Of a DNA stretch of 64,000 bases, positions 15,825-24,607 are shown piece by piece. The stretch's first letter is position 1. Each line of letters starts with the position of its first letter. The position numbers and the translations under genes are program-made. The notes beneath the pieces are model-generated. The model worked only from the letters and a program-made list of their open reading frames with translations, had not been told where the DNA came from and ran no database searches. The DNA comes from Pseudomonas arsenicoxydans. GTDB taxonomy: Bacteria; Pseudomonadota; Gammaproteobacteria; Pseudomonadales; Pseudomonadaceae. The stretch lies in assembly GCF_900103875.1 (NCBI RefSeq), contig NZ_LT629705.1:6438879-6502878 (forward strand). Direction: 5' to 3'.

Positions 15825-17324
15825 TCACTTGAGAAGCATCGGGGTTTTGGGAGCAACGGTCTGGCTGTCCTTGGGCACATCGTCGCCCGCACCCAGTCCA
15901 CCGCCGAGCGCCGTCACCAGTTCGGCATGGGCGCTCAACCGAGCGGCCTGCACCTGCTGCTGGACTTGCTGCTGCTTGAACAACAAGGTCTGAGCGTTGA
16001 GCACGTTGAGGTAATCAGTGAGCCCGCGTTGATAGGCGATCATCGCGATGTCGTAGGTCTTCTGCGCCATCGCCACCGACTCGGCGGCGAAGGCTTGCTG
16101 CTTGTCCATGGATTCGCGACGGATCAACTGGTCCGAGATGTTTTTCAGCGCATTGACCAGGGTCTGGTTGTACTTGGCGACAGCGATATCAAACCCGGCC
16201 GAGGCTTCACCCAGTTCCGAACGCAAACGGCCGCCATCAAAAATCGGCAACGAGATCGCTGGGCCGACGCTGTAGCTGAGTTTCTTGCCGGTCAAAAACT
16301 CCAGCGCCCCGCCGCCGGTGGCCATGTAGCCAAGGCTGCCGACCAGATCGACGTTGGGATAAAAACCGGCATGAGCGACGTCAATCCCACGAGCCTGAGC
16401 CGCCACTTGCCAGCGACTGGCGACCACATCCGGACGTTGACCGAGCAATTGCGCGGGCAACGACGACGGCAGTTTCAGCGGCGCGGCCAACGACAACGTC
16501 GGGCGTTGCAACTGCGCGCCCTCCCCCGGCCCCTTGCCCGCCAACGCGGCGAGTTGATTGCGGCTCAGGGCGATTTCTTCGTCCAGGGCGTCAATCTGAC
16601 GGTGGGTTTCTGGCAGTGGCGCCTGCGCCTTACTGACCTCGAAATGGGTGCCGATGCCACCATTCAGGCGTTTCTGTGCCAGGTCGAGGATTTGCTCTTG
16701 CTGCTTCAGGGTGGCCTCGACGATGTCCCGTTGTGCGTAATGCAACGAGAGTTCGATGTAGGAGCGCACGATGTTGTTCTGCAATTCGAGCTGGGCCAGG
16801 CGCGCTTCGGCGGCGCTCATGTGCGCCATGTCCACAGCGCGCTCGGTGGTGTTGCTTTCGCGACCCCAGAGGTCAAGGACATAGCTGAAGCCCAGCGCGG
16901 CGTTGTTGTCCCAGGTCGTGGTGTTGGCCAACTCGCCCGGCCCGTAGAACTGATCGGTGGGCCAGTGGTGGCGCTTGAGAGTCGACTCGCCATTGATCTG
17001 CAATGATTCAGCAGACTCGGCGACACCCGCCATGGCCTTGGCCTGACGCACACGAGCGGCGGCCATGGCCATGCTCGGGCTGCCTTGCACGGCGAGGTCG
17101 ATCCAGTGGTTGAGTTGCGAGTCGCCATAGGCCTGCCACCATCGGGCGGTGGGCCAGTGAGCGTCCTGCGCGGCGCTCTGGATAGCTTCGTCGGTGGCCA
17201 GTGAATTGGCCTCCAGTGCCTTGCCCTGCGGGGCAATACCTCCGGTTCCGATGCAGCCGCTGATGGTCAGGGTTAAAGCCAGAACACTGAGCGTCTGAAG
17301 CGCTCTGCTGATGCGACGCGGCAC
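15825..17324 (-). CDS. NodT/OprM-family outer-membrane efflux lipoprotein
   Basis: A 499-aa outer-membrane factor that would form the exit duct for the FUSC/HlyD pump. The N-terminal signal has a lipobox (LTISGCIGTG, Cys at about residue 24), so the protein is probably lipid-anchored. Two outer-membrane-factor repeats are visible: residues about 60-260 and 265-480, with typical AAARVRQAKAMAG and FPSLPAQLLGQRPDVVASRWQ-like motifs (here LPSSLPAQLLGQRPDV). It is the first gene of the minus-strand efflux unit and is divergent from the LysR gene at 17607. The C-terminus (GAGDDVPKDSQTVAPKTPML) is low in structure. Confidence 0.92.
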   Translation of the reverse strand: MPRRISRALQTLSVLALTLTISGCIGTGGIAPQGKALEANSLATDEAIQSAAQDAHWPTARWWQAYGDSQLNHWIDLAVQGSPSMAMAAARVRQAKAMAGVAESAESLQINGESTLKRHHWPTDQFYGPGELANTTTWDNNAALGFSYVLDLWGRESNTTERAVDMAHMSAAEARLAQLELQNNIVRSYIELSLHYAQRDIVEATLKQQEQILDLAQKRLNGGIGTHFEVSKAQAPLPETHRQIDALDEEIALSRNQLAALAGKGPGEGAQLQRPTLSLAAPLKLPSSLPAQLLGQRPDVVASRWQVAAQARGIDVAHAGFYPNVDLVGSLGYMATGGGALEFLTGKKLSYSVGPAISLPIFDGGRLRSELGEASAGFDIAVAKYNQTLVNALKNISDQLIRRESMDKQQAFAAESVAMAQKTYDIAMIAYQRGLTDYLNVLNAQTLLFKQQQVQQQVQAARLSAHAELVTALGGGLGAGDDVPKDSQTVAPKTPMLLK

Positions 17325-17356
17325 TGCTGAAAATTCCTGAGGTGAGATTTGATCCC

Positions 17357-17458
17357 CTGTAGGAGCTGTCGAGTGAAACGAGGCTGCGATCCTTTGATCC
17401 TGTCTTTAAAAACAACGTCAAAAGATCGCAGCCTCGTTTCACTCGACAGCTCCTACAG
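17357..17458. repeat. Long perfect inverted repeat (35-bp arms)
   Basis: The arms 17357-17391 and 17424-17458 are exact complements (outer end CTGTAGGAGCTGTCGAGTGA), with a 32-base spacer. It is a Pseudomonas dispersed repeat of a family unlike the REP copies elsewhere in this window. It sits in the divergent promoter region between the outer-membrane factor gene and the LysR gene. Confidence 0.9.
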
Positions 17459-17606
17459 AGGTTGCGCAATTCTAGGGGTGGGCTTTGTTGGCGATAAGCT
17501 GGGAATCCTGTGAATCTTTGTTACCGTTAACGCGATAATCCGTTGGTCGGGGTCACCGCCCCCGTAACTTCGTGTCACAATTTGCCATCGCACCCGAGAG
17601 CACCCC

Positions 17607-18575
17607 ATGGACACTTTGCAAAACATGCGCGCCTTCAGTTACGTGGCCGAGGCCGGCAGCTTCACTGCCGCGGCCGTGCAACTGGACACCACCACGGCCA
17701 ACGTTTCGCGCGCGGTCTCCAATCTGGAAGCCCATCTGCAAACCCGCCTGCTCAACCGCACCACCCGCCGCATCGCCCTGACCGAGGCCGGCAAGCGCTA
17801 CCTGTTGCGCTGCGAGCAGATCCTGGCCTACGTCGAAGAAGCCGAAGCCGAAGCCAGCGACGCCCACGCCCGCCCGGCCGGGCAGCTCAAAGTGCACACC
17901 ATGACCGGCATCGGCCAGCACTTCGTGATCGACGCCATCGCCCGCTACCGCAAAACCCATCCCGACGTGACCTTCGACCTGACCATGGCCAACCGCGTGC
18001 CGGACCTGCTCGATGAAGGCTACGACGTGTCCATCGTGCTCGCCAGCGAACTGCCGGACTCGGGGTTCGTGTCCCAGCGCCTGGGCATCACCTACAGCAT
18101 CGTCTGCGCCTCACCGGCGTACGTGAAAGCCAACGGCTGCGCGCAAAAGCCCAGCGATTTGCTCAATCACATGTGCCTGCGCCTGGTGAGCCCGGTGATC
18201 CCCCTGGAGAAATGGACCTTCGACGGACCTGAAGGCCAGGAGATGGTTACCATTAACAGCTCACCGTTCCTGGTGAACTCGGCCGACGCCATGAAAACGG
18301 CCATCACTAGCGGCATGGGAGTGGGCGTGTTGCCGGTGTATGCGGCGATTGAAGGCCTGCGCAACGGCACACTGGTGCGGGTAATGCCGAACTACCGCTC
18401 GCAGGAATTGAATCTGTACGCGATCTACCCATCGCGGCAGTACCTGGATGCGAAGATCAAAACCTGGGTCGAGTATCTGCGCGGTTCGTTGCCGGAAATC
18501 CTCGCGGCGCATCAAGCGGAACTGGCGGCGTATGAATTGAGTGGGACGTTGAGTGGGGCTCGGCTGGCGAACTGA
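17607..18575 (+). CDS. LysR-family regulator, divergent from the efflux operon
   Basis: A 322-aa LysR-type regulator. The N-terminal helix-turn-helix (MRAFSYVAEAGSFTAAAVQLDTTTANVSRAVSNLEAHLQ) uses the DTTTANVSR form typical of the subgroup that includes AaeR. The effector-binding domain runs from about residue 90 to 300. Divergent orientation to the pump operon, 282 bases away, suggests that it controls that operon, as AaeR controls aaeXAB. The effector is unknown; aromatic acids are a guess based on homology. The long inverted repeat lies in the shared upstream region. Confidence 0.88.
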   Translation: MDTLQNMRAFSYVAEAGSFTAAAVQLDTTTANVSRAVSNLEAHLQTRLLNRTTRRIALTEAGKRYLLRCEQILAYVEEAEAEASDAHARPAGQLKVHTMTGIGQHFVIDAIARYRKTHPDVTFDLTMANRVPDLLDEGYDVSIVLASELPDSGFVSQRLGITYSIVCASPAYVKANGCAQKPSDLLNHMCLRLVSPVIPLEKWTFDGPEGQEMVTINSSPFLVNSADAMKTAITSGMGVGVLPVYAAIEGLRNGTLVRVMPNYRSQELNLYAIYPSRQYLDAKIKTWVEYLRGSLPEILAAHQAELAAYELSGTLSGARLAN

Positions 18576-18639
18576 TCTCACGGTCCTACAGACGCGGTGA
18601 ATTTGCGGGATGTTTCCGACGAACTCTGTCGGTTGTTGG

Positions 18640-18899
18640 GTCAGACGGGAAATGGGTAGGCTTTGTGGGTCGCTGGCTTTTCAGCGATCGGGTCTGGAAA
18701 ACCCGAATAAGGATCACGGCACATGACATAATGCGGCGCTTTTTCAGCTCCGCAATTTGAGTTATGGCGGCTGTGCGTGGGAGACCTTCGGGTCTGCCGG
18801 GTTTGATCCTTTCTCGGTTTTTCCAGTCCGCGTACAGCTGCCACCTCTTCGTCTGGAAAACGAAAAGTGGCAGCTCCTCGACTCTAAGGATCTTTGCCA
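18640..18899 (+). promoter_or_regulatory. Hairpin-rich leader upstream of the DUF6124 gene
   Basis: This 300-base gap contains no convincing gene. It holds several short stem-loops: GTCGCTGGCTTTTCAGCGAT near 18670-18690, GGGTCTGGAAAACCC near 18690-18705, AGACCTTCGGGTCT near 18782-18796, and a stronger one at 18837-18844 with 18867-18874 (GCTGCCAC/GTGGCAGC) whose inner arm also pairs partly. The last ends about 25 bases before the DUF6124 ATG. From memory, similar leaders precede DUF6124 and DUF3077 genes in other pseudomonads. The function is inferred. Confidence 0.45.
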
Positions 18900-19277
18900 A
18901 TGATTAAAGAAACTCCAAATCCCCCGGAAGCCGACGACGTTTCCCCCTACGAATCCGCCGACTCCAAAAAATTCAACGACGCCGCCGAACGCGCGCTGGA
19001 TCACTACCTCAAACCCGCCGCCCTCAAATCACCTGCTAACCGCAAACCAAGCACCATGTTCCTGATTGCGCCGGATATCAAAGACGAAGACCTGCTGGCC
19101 CACACCTGCGAGTCGCTGGCCCAGGCCAGTGTCATGGCCAGTGACTTCGCCGGCTATCTGGAAGGCCCGCATCGGCACACGGCGATGGCGATTCAGCAGA
19201 TAGTGATGCTGGCCGAACTGGCGGTGAACCGAATGCTCGATAACGTCGAACTGCCGAAACCCGCGCTAAACCGCTAA
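18900..19277 (+). CDS. DUF6124-family small protein
   Basis: A 125-aa soluble protein. The N-terminus is polar and Pro-rich (ETPNPPEADDVSPYESADSKKFNDAAERALDHYL). The rest is helical, with LLAHTCESLAQASVMASDFAGYLEGPHRHTAMAIQQIVMLAEL, typical of DUF6124, a Pseudomonas family of unknown function often found in several copies per genome. The ATG at 18900 is chosen over the in-frame TTG at 18894. The long structured leader upstream suggests post-transcriptional control. A REP-like repeat begins directly after the stop. Confidence 0.8.
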   Translation: MIKETPNPPEADDVSPYESADSKKFNDAAERALDHYLKPAALKSPANRKPSTMFLIAPDIKDEDLLAHTCESLAQASVMASDFAGYLEGPHRHTAMAIQQIVMLAELAVNRMLDNVELPKPALNR

Positions 19278-19282
19278 TCCCT

Positions 19283-20520
19283 TGTGGGAGCATGCCTGCT
19301 CCGGGCGGCGTTCCGACGATGGCGGTCCGACATCCAGCATTGATGCTGACTGACACACCGCCATCGCTGGCAGGCCAGCTCCCACAGTAAATCGGGTGTA
19401 CCGCCCGCCCCTCACCACTCAACAGGCCGAGCTGTAGCTCGCCTGCAGCTCTTGATCTTGATCCACCCGCCCCATCGGAACGCAGAGCGTCCCTGGCTGC
19501 ATTCCCACGCGGAGCGTAGGGAACGATCAAGTGGCGGCAGGAAGAGATTGGTCGGCTGGCGGGCCGCCATCGCTGGCAAGCCAGCTCCCACAATAGATCG
19601 GCGTACACGCTTCGCTCCTCACCACTCAACAGGCCGAGCGGTAGCTCGCCTGCAGCTCTTGATCTTGATCCACCCGCCCCTTCGGAACGCAGAGCGTCCC
19701 TGGCTGCATTCCCACGCGGAGCGTAGGGAACGATCAAGTGGCGGCAGGAAGAGATTGGTCGGCTGGCGGGCCGCCATCGCTGGCAAGCCAGCTCCCACAA
19801 TAGATCGGCGTACACGCTTCGCTCCTCACCACTCAACAGGCCGAGCGGTAGCTCGCCTGCAGCTCTTGATCTTGATCCACCCGCCCCTTCGGAACGCGGA
19901 GCGTCCCTGGCTGCATTCCCACGCGGAGCGTAGGGAACGATCAAGTGGCGGCAGGAAGAGACTGGTCGGCTGGCGGGGCGCCATCGCTGGCAAGCCAGCT
20001 CCCACAATAGATCGGCGTACACGCTTCGCTCCTCACCACTCAACAGGCCGAGCGGTAGCTCGCCTGCAGCTCTTGATCTTGATCCACCCGCCCCTTCGGA
20101 ACGCGGAGCGTCCCTGGCTGCATTCCCACGCGGAGCGTAGGGAACGATCAAGTGGCGGCAGGAAGAGATTGGTCGGCTGGCGGGCCGCCATCGCTGGCAA
20201 GCCAGCTCCCACAATAGATCGGCGTACACGCTTCGCTCCTCACCACTCAACAGGCCGAGCGGTAGCTCGCCTGCAGCTCTTGATCTTGATCCACCCGCCC
20301 CTTCGGAACGCGGAGCGTCCCTGGCTGCATTCCCACGCGGAGCGTAGGGAACGATCAAGTGGCGGCAGGAAGAGATTGGTCGGCTGGCGGGCCGCCATCG
20401 CTGGCAGGCCAGCTCCCACAGTAAATCGGGTGTACCGCCCGCCCCTCACCACTCAACAGGCCGAGCGGTAGCTCGCCTGCAGCTCTTGATCTTGATCTGG
20501 CTTTTGATCTACCCGCCCCT
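19283..20520. repeat. 207-bp tandem repeat array built from REP and a second element
   Basis: The array has five units beginning at 19441, 19648, 19855, 20062 and 20269, each 207 bp (the last 206), plus a partial sixth from 20475. Each unit holds a REP of a third flavour (ATCGCTGGCAAGCCAGCTCC), a GTAGCTCGCCTGCAGCTCTT stretch, and a GCATTCCCACGCGGAGCGTA stretch. A complete inverted REP-like pair lies to the left (19283-19388). The outermost copies share a variant (GTAAATCGGGTGTACCGCCC) at both ends, where the inner copies have AATAGATCGGCGTACACGCT. Copies differ by only a few bases. Because 207 is divisible by three, long reading frames run through on both strands, but they are repeats and not genes. 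Confidence 0.93.
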
Positions 20521-20860
20521 TCGGAAGGCTGAGTGGAGGCGTTCATCTGGGGGTGGGCGCGTAGCGCCGTGCGGCGAAGCCGCACACATCGAGAGGAGGT
20601 CGTCGCGAAGCAGACCGGAGGCGATGCCCCCAGATGAATGCCGGAGCGAAGGAACACCGAGCCCTAGCGAGGGGCCGGACGCCGGGGCGAGCCTTTTTTT
20701 TGCTTACTTTTTTTGAGGCGTTTGTCAAAAAAAGTGAGTCGCCGTAAGGGCGAAACCCTAAGCCGCCGTTACCGCAGCAACGGATATACACCCAATCAAA
20801 CCAAAACATGGTCGGCCCAAAGGCCGCCACGCACACAACCCCAACCACTCGCACAAAAGC
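20505..20860. repeat. Dispersed Pseudomonas repeat with GC-rich and T-rich parts
   Basis: The segment has the look of a known, frequent Pseudomonas intergenic repeat: GATGCCCCCAGATGAATGCC, then GAGCCTTTTTTTTGCTTACT, then CAAAAAAAGTGAGTCGCCGT and CTAAGCCGCCGTTACCGCAG. Inverted pieces (GCGCCGTGCGGCGAAGCCGC) lie near 20560-20587. It fills the gap between the tandem array and the reductase gene at 20914. I see no gene in it. Recognition is from memory of similar sequences. Confidence 0.6.
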
Positions 20861-20913
20861 GAAGAAGAATGCTAGCGTGCCAAGCATTCAAAAAAGCCCC
20901 GACGAGCCCCCTC

Positions 20914-21888
20914 ATGAAAAAGACCGTCCTAGCCTTCAGCCGCGTCACCCCCGAAATGGTCGAGCGCCTAAAACAAGACTTCAACGTCATCGTCCCCAAC
21001 CCGAAAAACGGCGACATCAACGCCCAATTCAACGAAGCCCTGCCCCACGCCCACGGCCTCATCGGCGTCGGCCGCAAACTCGGACGCGAACAACTCCAAA
21101 ACGCCACCCAACTCGAAGTCGTCTCCAGCGTCTCGGTCGGCTACGACAACTACGACGTCGCCTACTTCAACGAACGCGGCATCATGCTCACCAACACCCC
21201 CGACGTCCTCACCGAAAGCACCGCCGACCTCGCCTTCACCCTACTCATGAGCAGCGCACGCCGCGTCGCCGAACTGGACGCCTGGACCAAGGCCGGCCAA
21301 TGGCAAGCCACCGTCGGCGCCCCCCTGTTCGGTTGCGACGTACACGGCAAAACCCTCGGCATCGTCGGCATGGGCAACATCGGCGCCGCCATCGCCCGTC
21401 GCGGTCGACTGGGCTTCAACATGCCGATTATCTACAGCGGCAACAGCCGCAAGACCGAACTGGAACAAGAACTCGGCGCCCAGTTCCGCACACTCGACCA
21501 ACTCCTGGCCGAAGCCGATTTCGTCTGCCTTGTCGTCCCGCTCAGCGAAAAAACCCGACACCTGATCAGCCACCGCGAACTGGCACTGATGAAACCCAGC
21601 GCCATCCTGGTCAACATCGCCCGCGGTCCGGTCGTGGACGAACCCGCATTGATCGAAGCGCTGCAAAACAACCGGATTCGCGGCGCCGGCCTCGACGTCT
21701 ACGAAAAGGAACCGCTGGCCGAGTCGCCATTGTTCCAACTGAAAAACGCCGTGACATTGCCGCACATCGGCTCCGCCACCCACGAAACCCGCGAAGCCAT
21801 GGCCAACCGCGCCCTGGCCAACCTGCGCAGCGCCTTGTTGGGCGAGCAACCGCAAGACCTGGTGAACCCGCAAGTCTGGAAAGGCTGA
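20914..21888 (+). CDS. 2-hydroxyacid dehydrogenase, GhrB/TkrA (2-ketogluconate reductase) type
   Basis: A 324-aa NAD(P)H-dependent D-2-hydroxyacid dehydrogenase that would reduce glyoxylate, hydroxypyruvate or 2-ketogluconate. The Rossmann motif GIVGMGNIGAAIARR lies near residue 147. The catalytic Arg is in NIARGPVVDE (about 235), Glu in GLDVYEKEPL (about 264) and His in LPHIGSAT (about 283). The ATG at 20914 is chosen because MKKTVLAFSRV is the usual N-terminus; an open frame extends upstream into repeat DNA. Codon use is unusually rich in C at third positions near the start. No partner gene is adjacent, so the physiological substrate is not fixed. Confidence 0.9.
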   Translation: MKKTVLAFSRVTPEMVERLKQDFNVIVPNPKNGDINAQFNEALPHAHGLIGVGRKLGREQLQNATQLEVVSSVSVGYDNYDVAYFNERGIMLTNTPDVLTESTADLAFTLLMSSARRVAELDAWTKAGQWQATVGAPLFGCDVHGKTLGIVGMGNIGAAIARRGRLGFNMPIIYSGNSRKTELEQELGAQFRTLDQLLAEADFVCLVVPLSEKTRHLISHRELALMKPSAILVNIARGPVVDEPALIEALQNNRIRGAGLDVYEKEPLAESPLFQLKNAVTLPHIGSATHETREAMANRALANLRSALLGEQPQDLVNPQVWKG

Positions 21889-21894
21889 TTAATA

Positions 21895-21922
21895 CGGGCA
21901 GATGTTTTTAAACGTCTGCCCG
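21895..21922 (+). terminator. Possible terminator hairpin after the reductase gene
   Basis: CGGGCAGATG (21895-21904) pairs with CGTCTGCCCG (21913-21922), 10 bp with one G-T pair, 7 bases after the stop codon. The loop is AT-rich, but no T run follows the stem, so termination efficiency is uncertain. Confidence 0.45.
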
Positions 21923-22032
21923 GCAGTTACACAACTTGCAATTCAGTGCCGCCACTTTAAATACGTTAACCGCTATAAACTCCCCGCCACTTATCCGACC
22001 CAACGGAAAAACAGCGAGGGAGAGCACTAACT

Positions 22033-22542
22033 TTGAACAACCTGACAACTGACAGACTCATCAGATACATCAAAGTCACGCTAATGATGTATATAAGCTT
22101 TTTCGGCCTGCTGGTGATGTACAGCAACTTCACCGACTATGCATCCAACTATGAATACGTCGCTCATGTCCTGAGCATGGACACCATCCGGGACAACCTG
22201 AAACTGAGCTACAGGGCAATCACTTCGCCCATGCTCCACCACCGGATCTACTGGCTGATCCTGACCCTGGAAGTGACCTTTACAGGGTTTTGCCTGATAG
22301 GCACCTATCACCTTTATCGACAACTAAACGGCTCTGCCGAAGACTTCCACGAGGCAAAAAAGTTTGCACTCATCGGTTTAATGATCGCCCTGTTTGTCTA
22401 TTACATCTGCCTGCAGGTTATTGGCGTCGAATGGTTCAACATGGACCAATCAACAGTATGGAACGCCAAGGACTGGGCCCGGCATATCGTTGATTTCACC
22501 TTTCCATTGTTAATATTTATCGCCGTGAGGATCGAGCGCTGA
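22033..22542 (+). CDS. DUF2165-family integral membrane protein
   Basis: A 169-aa inner-membrane protein with four predicted membrane segments: residues about 13-32 (VTLMMYISFFGLLVMYSNF), 74-95 (YWLILTLEVTFTGFCLIGTY), 112-133 (FALIGLMIALFVYYICLQVI) and 151-167. The pattern and the EWFNMDQSTVWN segment fit DUF2165, a family without known function. The start is probably TTG at 22033, preceded by GAGGGAG at good spacing; the first in-frame ATG would remove much of the first membrane segment. The region is richer in A and T than its neighbours. It appears to be a single-gene unit. Confidence 0.82.
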   Translation: MNNLTTDRLIRYIKVTLMMYISFFGLLVMYSNFTDYASNYEYVAHVLSMDTIRDNLKLSYRAITSPMLHHRIYWLILTLEVTFTGFCLIGTYHLYRQLNGSAEDFHEAKKFALIGLMIALFVYYICLQVIGVEWFNMDQSTVWNAKDWARHIVDFTFPLLIFIAVRIER

Positions 22543-22565
22543 AACTTCGCGCTCGACCCGAGCCT

Positions 22566-23468
22566 TCAAGCAAGCTTGCCGTTGCCCTGCACCAGCGGTG
22601 CCTTGGGTTTACGAAACACCAGCACGTTGCCCAGCATCACCAGCACCAGCCCCACCAATGCCGGCGCGGTCCATTGGTAGCCTTCGGCAAACGCTGACAC
22701 ATTCAGCGCCACGATCGGGAAAAGCACGGTGCAATACGCCGCACGCTCCGGCCCCATGCGCCCGACCAGTGTCAGGTAAGCGGTGAAACCGATCACCGAG
22801 CCCGGGATCACCAGGTACAGCAGCGAACCGACATACCGCGCGCTCCATTCGATGTCGAACGGGATGCCTTTGACCAGGCACCACACCGACAACATCGCCG
22901 CGCCATAGGCCATGCCCCAGGCGTTGGTGGTCAGCGGTTTCAGACCGGCTTTCTGCTGCAAACTCGACAGCATGTTGCCGGCCGAGAAACACAGGGTGCC
23001 GAGCAATGCCAGGCCCAGCCCGAGCAAGGTTTGCGGGCTGGCGGTATGGCCGGCCAGCTCAGGCCAGAACAACAGCCCCAACCCGAACAACCCCAGCGCT
23101 CCGCCCATCAATACGTTACGGGCGATTTTCTGACCGAAGAACACCCGCGCATTCAAGGCATTCCACAGGGTCGCGGTAGAAAACACCACGGCGACCAAGC
23201 CACTGGGAATCCACTGGCTGGCGGTCAGGAAGCACATGAAGTTGACGCAGAACAGGCACAAGCCCTGCGCCAGGCAGATCAGGTGTCCGCGACGGTTCAT
23301 CACTTGCAGGCGACGACTGAGCAGCAACATCACGAACAGCACCAACGCCGCAAGGCCAAAGCGATAGACGATCGACACCGGAATCGCCACCACCCCCAAC
23401 TGCCATTTCAGGGCAATCCAGGTGGTACCCCAGATCAGCACAGTCAGCAAGTACAACGACAGGTTCAT
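22566..23468 (-). CDS. EamA/DMT-family transporter
   Basis: A 300-aa inner-membrane transporter of the drug/metabolite superfamily with ten membrane segments in two EamA halves (about residues 5-140 and 150-285). The typical start MNLSLYLLTVLIWGTTWIALKWQ is present. Members export amino acids or other small molecules; no substrate can be assigned. The ATG at 23468 is chosen because GAGGAG lies 8 bases upstream; a GTG three codons earlier falls within that region. The divergent AraC regulator at 23607 may control it. Confidence 0.88.
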   Translation of the reverse strand: MNLSLYLLTVLIWGTTWIALKWQLGVVAIPVSIVYRFGLAALVLFVMLLLSRRLQVMNRRGHLICLAQGLCLFCVNFMCFLTASQWIPSGLVAVVFSTATLWNALNARVFFGQKIARNVLMGGALGLFGLGLLFWPELAGHTASPQTLLGLGLALLGTLCFSAGNMLSSLQQKAGLKPLTTNAWGMAYGAAMLSVWCLVKGIPFDIEWSARYVGSLLYLVIPGSVIGFTAYLTLVGRMGPERAAYCTVLFPIVALNVSAFAEGYQWTAPALVGLVLVMLGNVLVFRKPKAPLVQGNGKLA

Positions 23469-23606
23469 GGCAAACACTCCTCAATAGGCGTTCAGTGTCC
23501 TGCGCCAGACTTTTTCGCACTTGCATAAACTTGCGCTTTTGTCGGCCGGGAGGCTGGCACGCCAAGGCCTACGGAGTAGGATGCAAGGCGTTGGAGAGAA
23601 GCGATC

Positions 23607-24482
23607 ATGCCCGCACTGGAATCACTGCAAGTCTTTCAAGCCCTGAACCGCTCGCCAAATGCTCGCCTTGAGCACAGCGCTGAGCTCGGTGACGGCATGG
23701 CTGCAGCCTTGTGGAACAACCATCACGATGCCCAGGATTACGAAGCTCCGAGCCATCACACCTTGTCCTGTTACATCGCAGGCGGCACCGGAACATTTCG
23801 CCGCGACCAGCCCGGCACCAAGGGCGGTCCGGACAAGCTGTGTATTCTGCCGGCCGAGCATCAATCGGGCTGGGTGATCAATGGCGACATTCGCCTGGCC
23901 CACCTGTATTTCAGCCCCGAACAATTCGCCCTCGGCTGCGTCACGCTGCTGGACCGCGAACCGCGCGAACTGCAATTGCGCGAAGCCACGTTCCTCGACG
24001 ATCCGGTGCAGGCCCGGCGTTTTCGGCACATGCTCACACTCAACTGGGACGAACCCGGCGAACGCCTGCTCACCAGCAGCCTGGCCCATGAAATGCTCAG
24101 CCACGTCTTGCTCGGTCAGGTCGGCATGCGCGAGGGGTTGCGCCTCAAGGGTGGATTGGCGGCGCATCAGCGGCGGCAGTTGGTGGAGTTCATCGACACT
24201 CAATTGGCCGAGGCCATCAGCCTGGGACAATTGGCGGCGTTGTGCGCGTTGTCCGAATACCACTTTGCGCGGATGTTTCGAGAAAGCTTTGGCTTGCCGC
24301 CGCATCAGTATGTTTTGGCGCGCAGGCTGAGCCGGGCGCGGGAGTTATTGCGCTCAACGTCTCAACCGTTGGGAGAGATTGCACTGGCGTGCGGGTTTGC
24401 CAGTGCGAGTCATTTCACCAACCGGTTTCGGCAGGTTTTGGGCGGGACGCCTGGGGAATACCGACAGGCGTTTTTGCGGTAA
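23607..24482 (+). CDS. AraC-family transcriptional regulator
   Basis: A 291-aa regulator. The N-terminal cupin-like sensing part (about residues 1-170) contains SHHTLSCYIAGGTGTFRRD. The C-terminal DNA-binding domain has two helix-turn-helix units: ISLGQLAALCALSEYHFARMFRESFGLPPHQYVLARRLSRARELL, and IALACGFASASHFTNRFRQVLGGTPGEYR. It lies divergent to the DMT exporter, 138 bases away, which suggests that it controls that gene. Effector unknown. Confidence 0.9.
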   Translation: MPALESLQVFQALNRSPNARLEHSAELGDGMAAALWNNHHDAQDYEAPSHHTLSCYIAGGTGTFRRDQPGTKGGPDKLCILPAEHQSGWVINGDIRLAHLYFSPEQFALGCVTLLDREPRELQLREATFLDDPVQARRFRHMLTLNWDEPGERLLTSSLAHEMLSHVLLGQVGMREGLRLKGGLAAHQRRQLVEFIDTQLAEAISLGQLAALCALSEYHFARMFRESFGLPPHQYVLARRLSRARELLRSTSQPLGEIALACGFASASHFTNRFRQVLGGTPGEYRQAFLR

Positions 24483-24514
24483 CCCTCAAATTTGCAGCGA
24501 ATGTCAGGCCGCCA

Positions 24515-24586
24515 TCGCGGGCAAGCCCGCTCCCACATGGGATCTGTGGTGCTCATAAATCCTGTGGGAGCGGGCTTGCCCGCGAT
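24515..24586. repeat. Inverted REP pair between araC-type and receptor genes
   Basis: ATCGCGGGCAAGCCCGCTCC at 24515 and its inverted copy ending at 24586, of the GCGGGCAAGCCCGC flavour, with a short spacer of about 24 bases. It lies between convergent genes. Confidence 0.92.
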
Positions 24587-24607
24587 GAACGATGACGCGG
24601 TCTGCGA

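Noticed and set aside
18586..18900. Open frame of 104 aa on the minus strand upstream of the DUF6124 gene
   Set aside because: It lies wholly in the hairpin-rich leader, has a basic, low-information product and no ribosome site. It looks like chance coding over a conserved RNA leader.
19132..20471. Long open frames on both strands (408 aa minus, 339 aa plus) with a 69-residue repeat
   Set aside because: They arise only because the 207-bp repeat unit is divisible by three. Both strands are open through the same DNA, there is no ribosome site, and the composition is that of REP DNA.
18640..20860. Possible CRISPR array
   Set aside because: The direct repeats are contiguous 207-bp units without variable spacers, built from REP sequence.
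20713..20913. Upstream extension of the 2-hydroxyacid dehydrogenase
   Set aside because: The added residues are encoded by dispersed repeat DNA. The usual family N-terminus starts at 20914.
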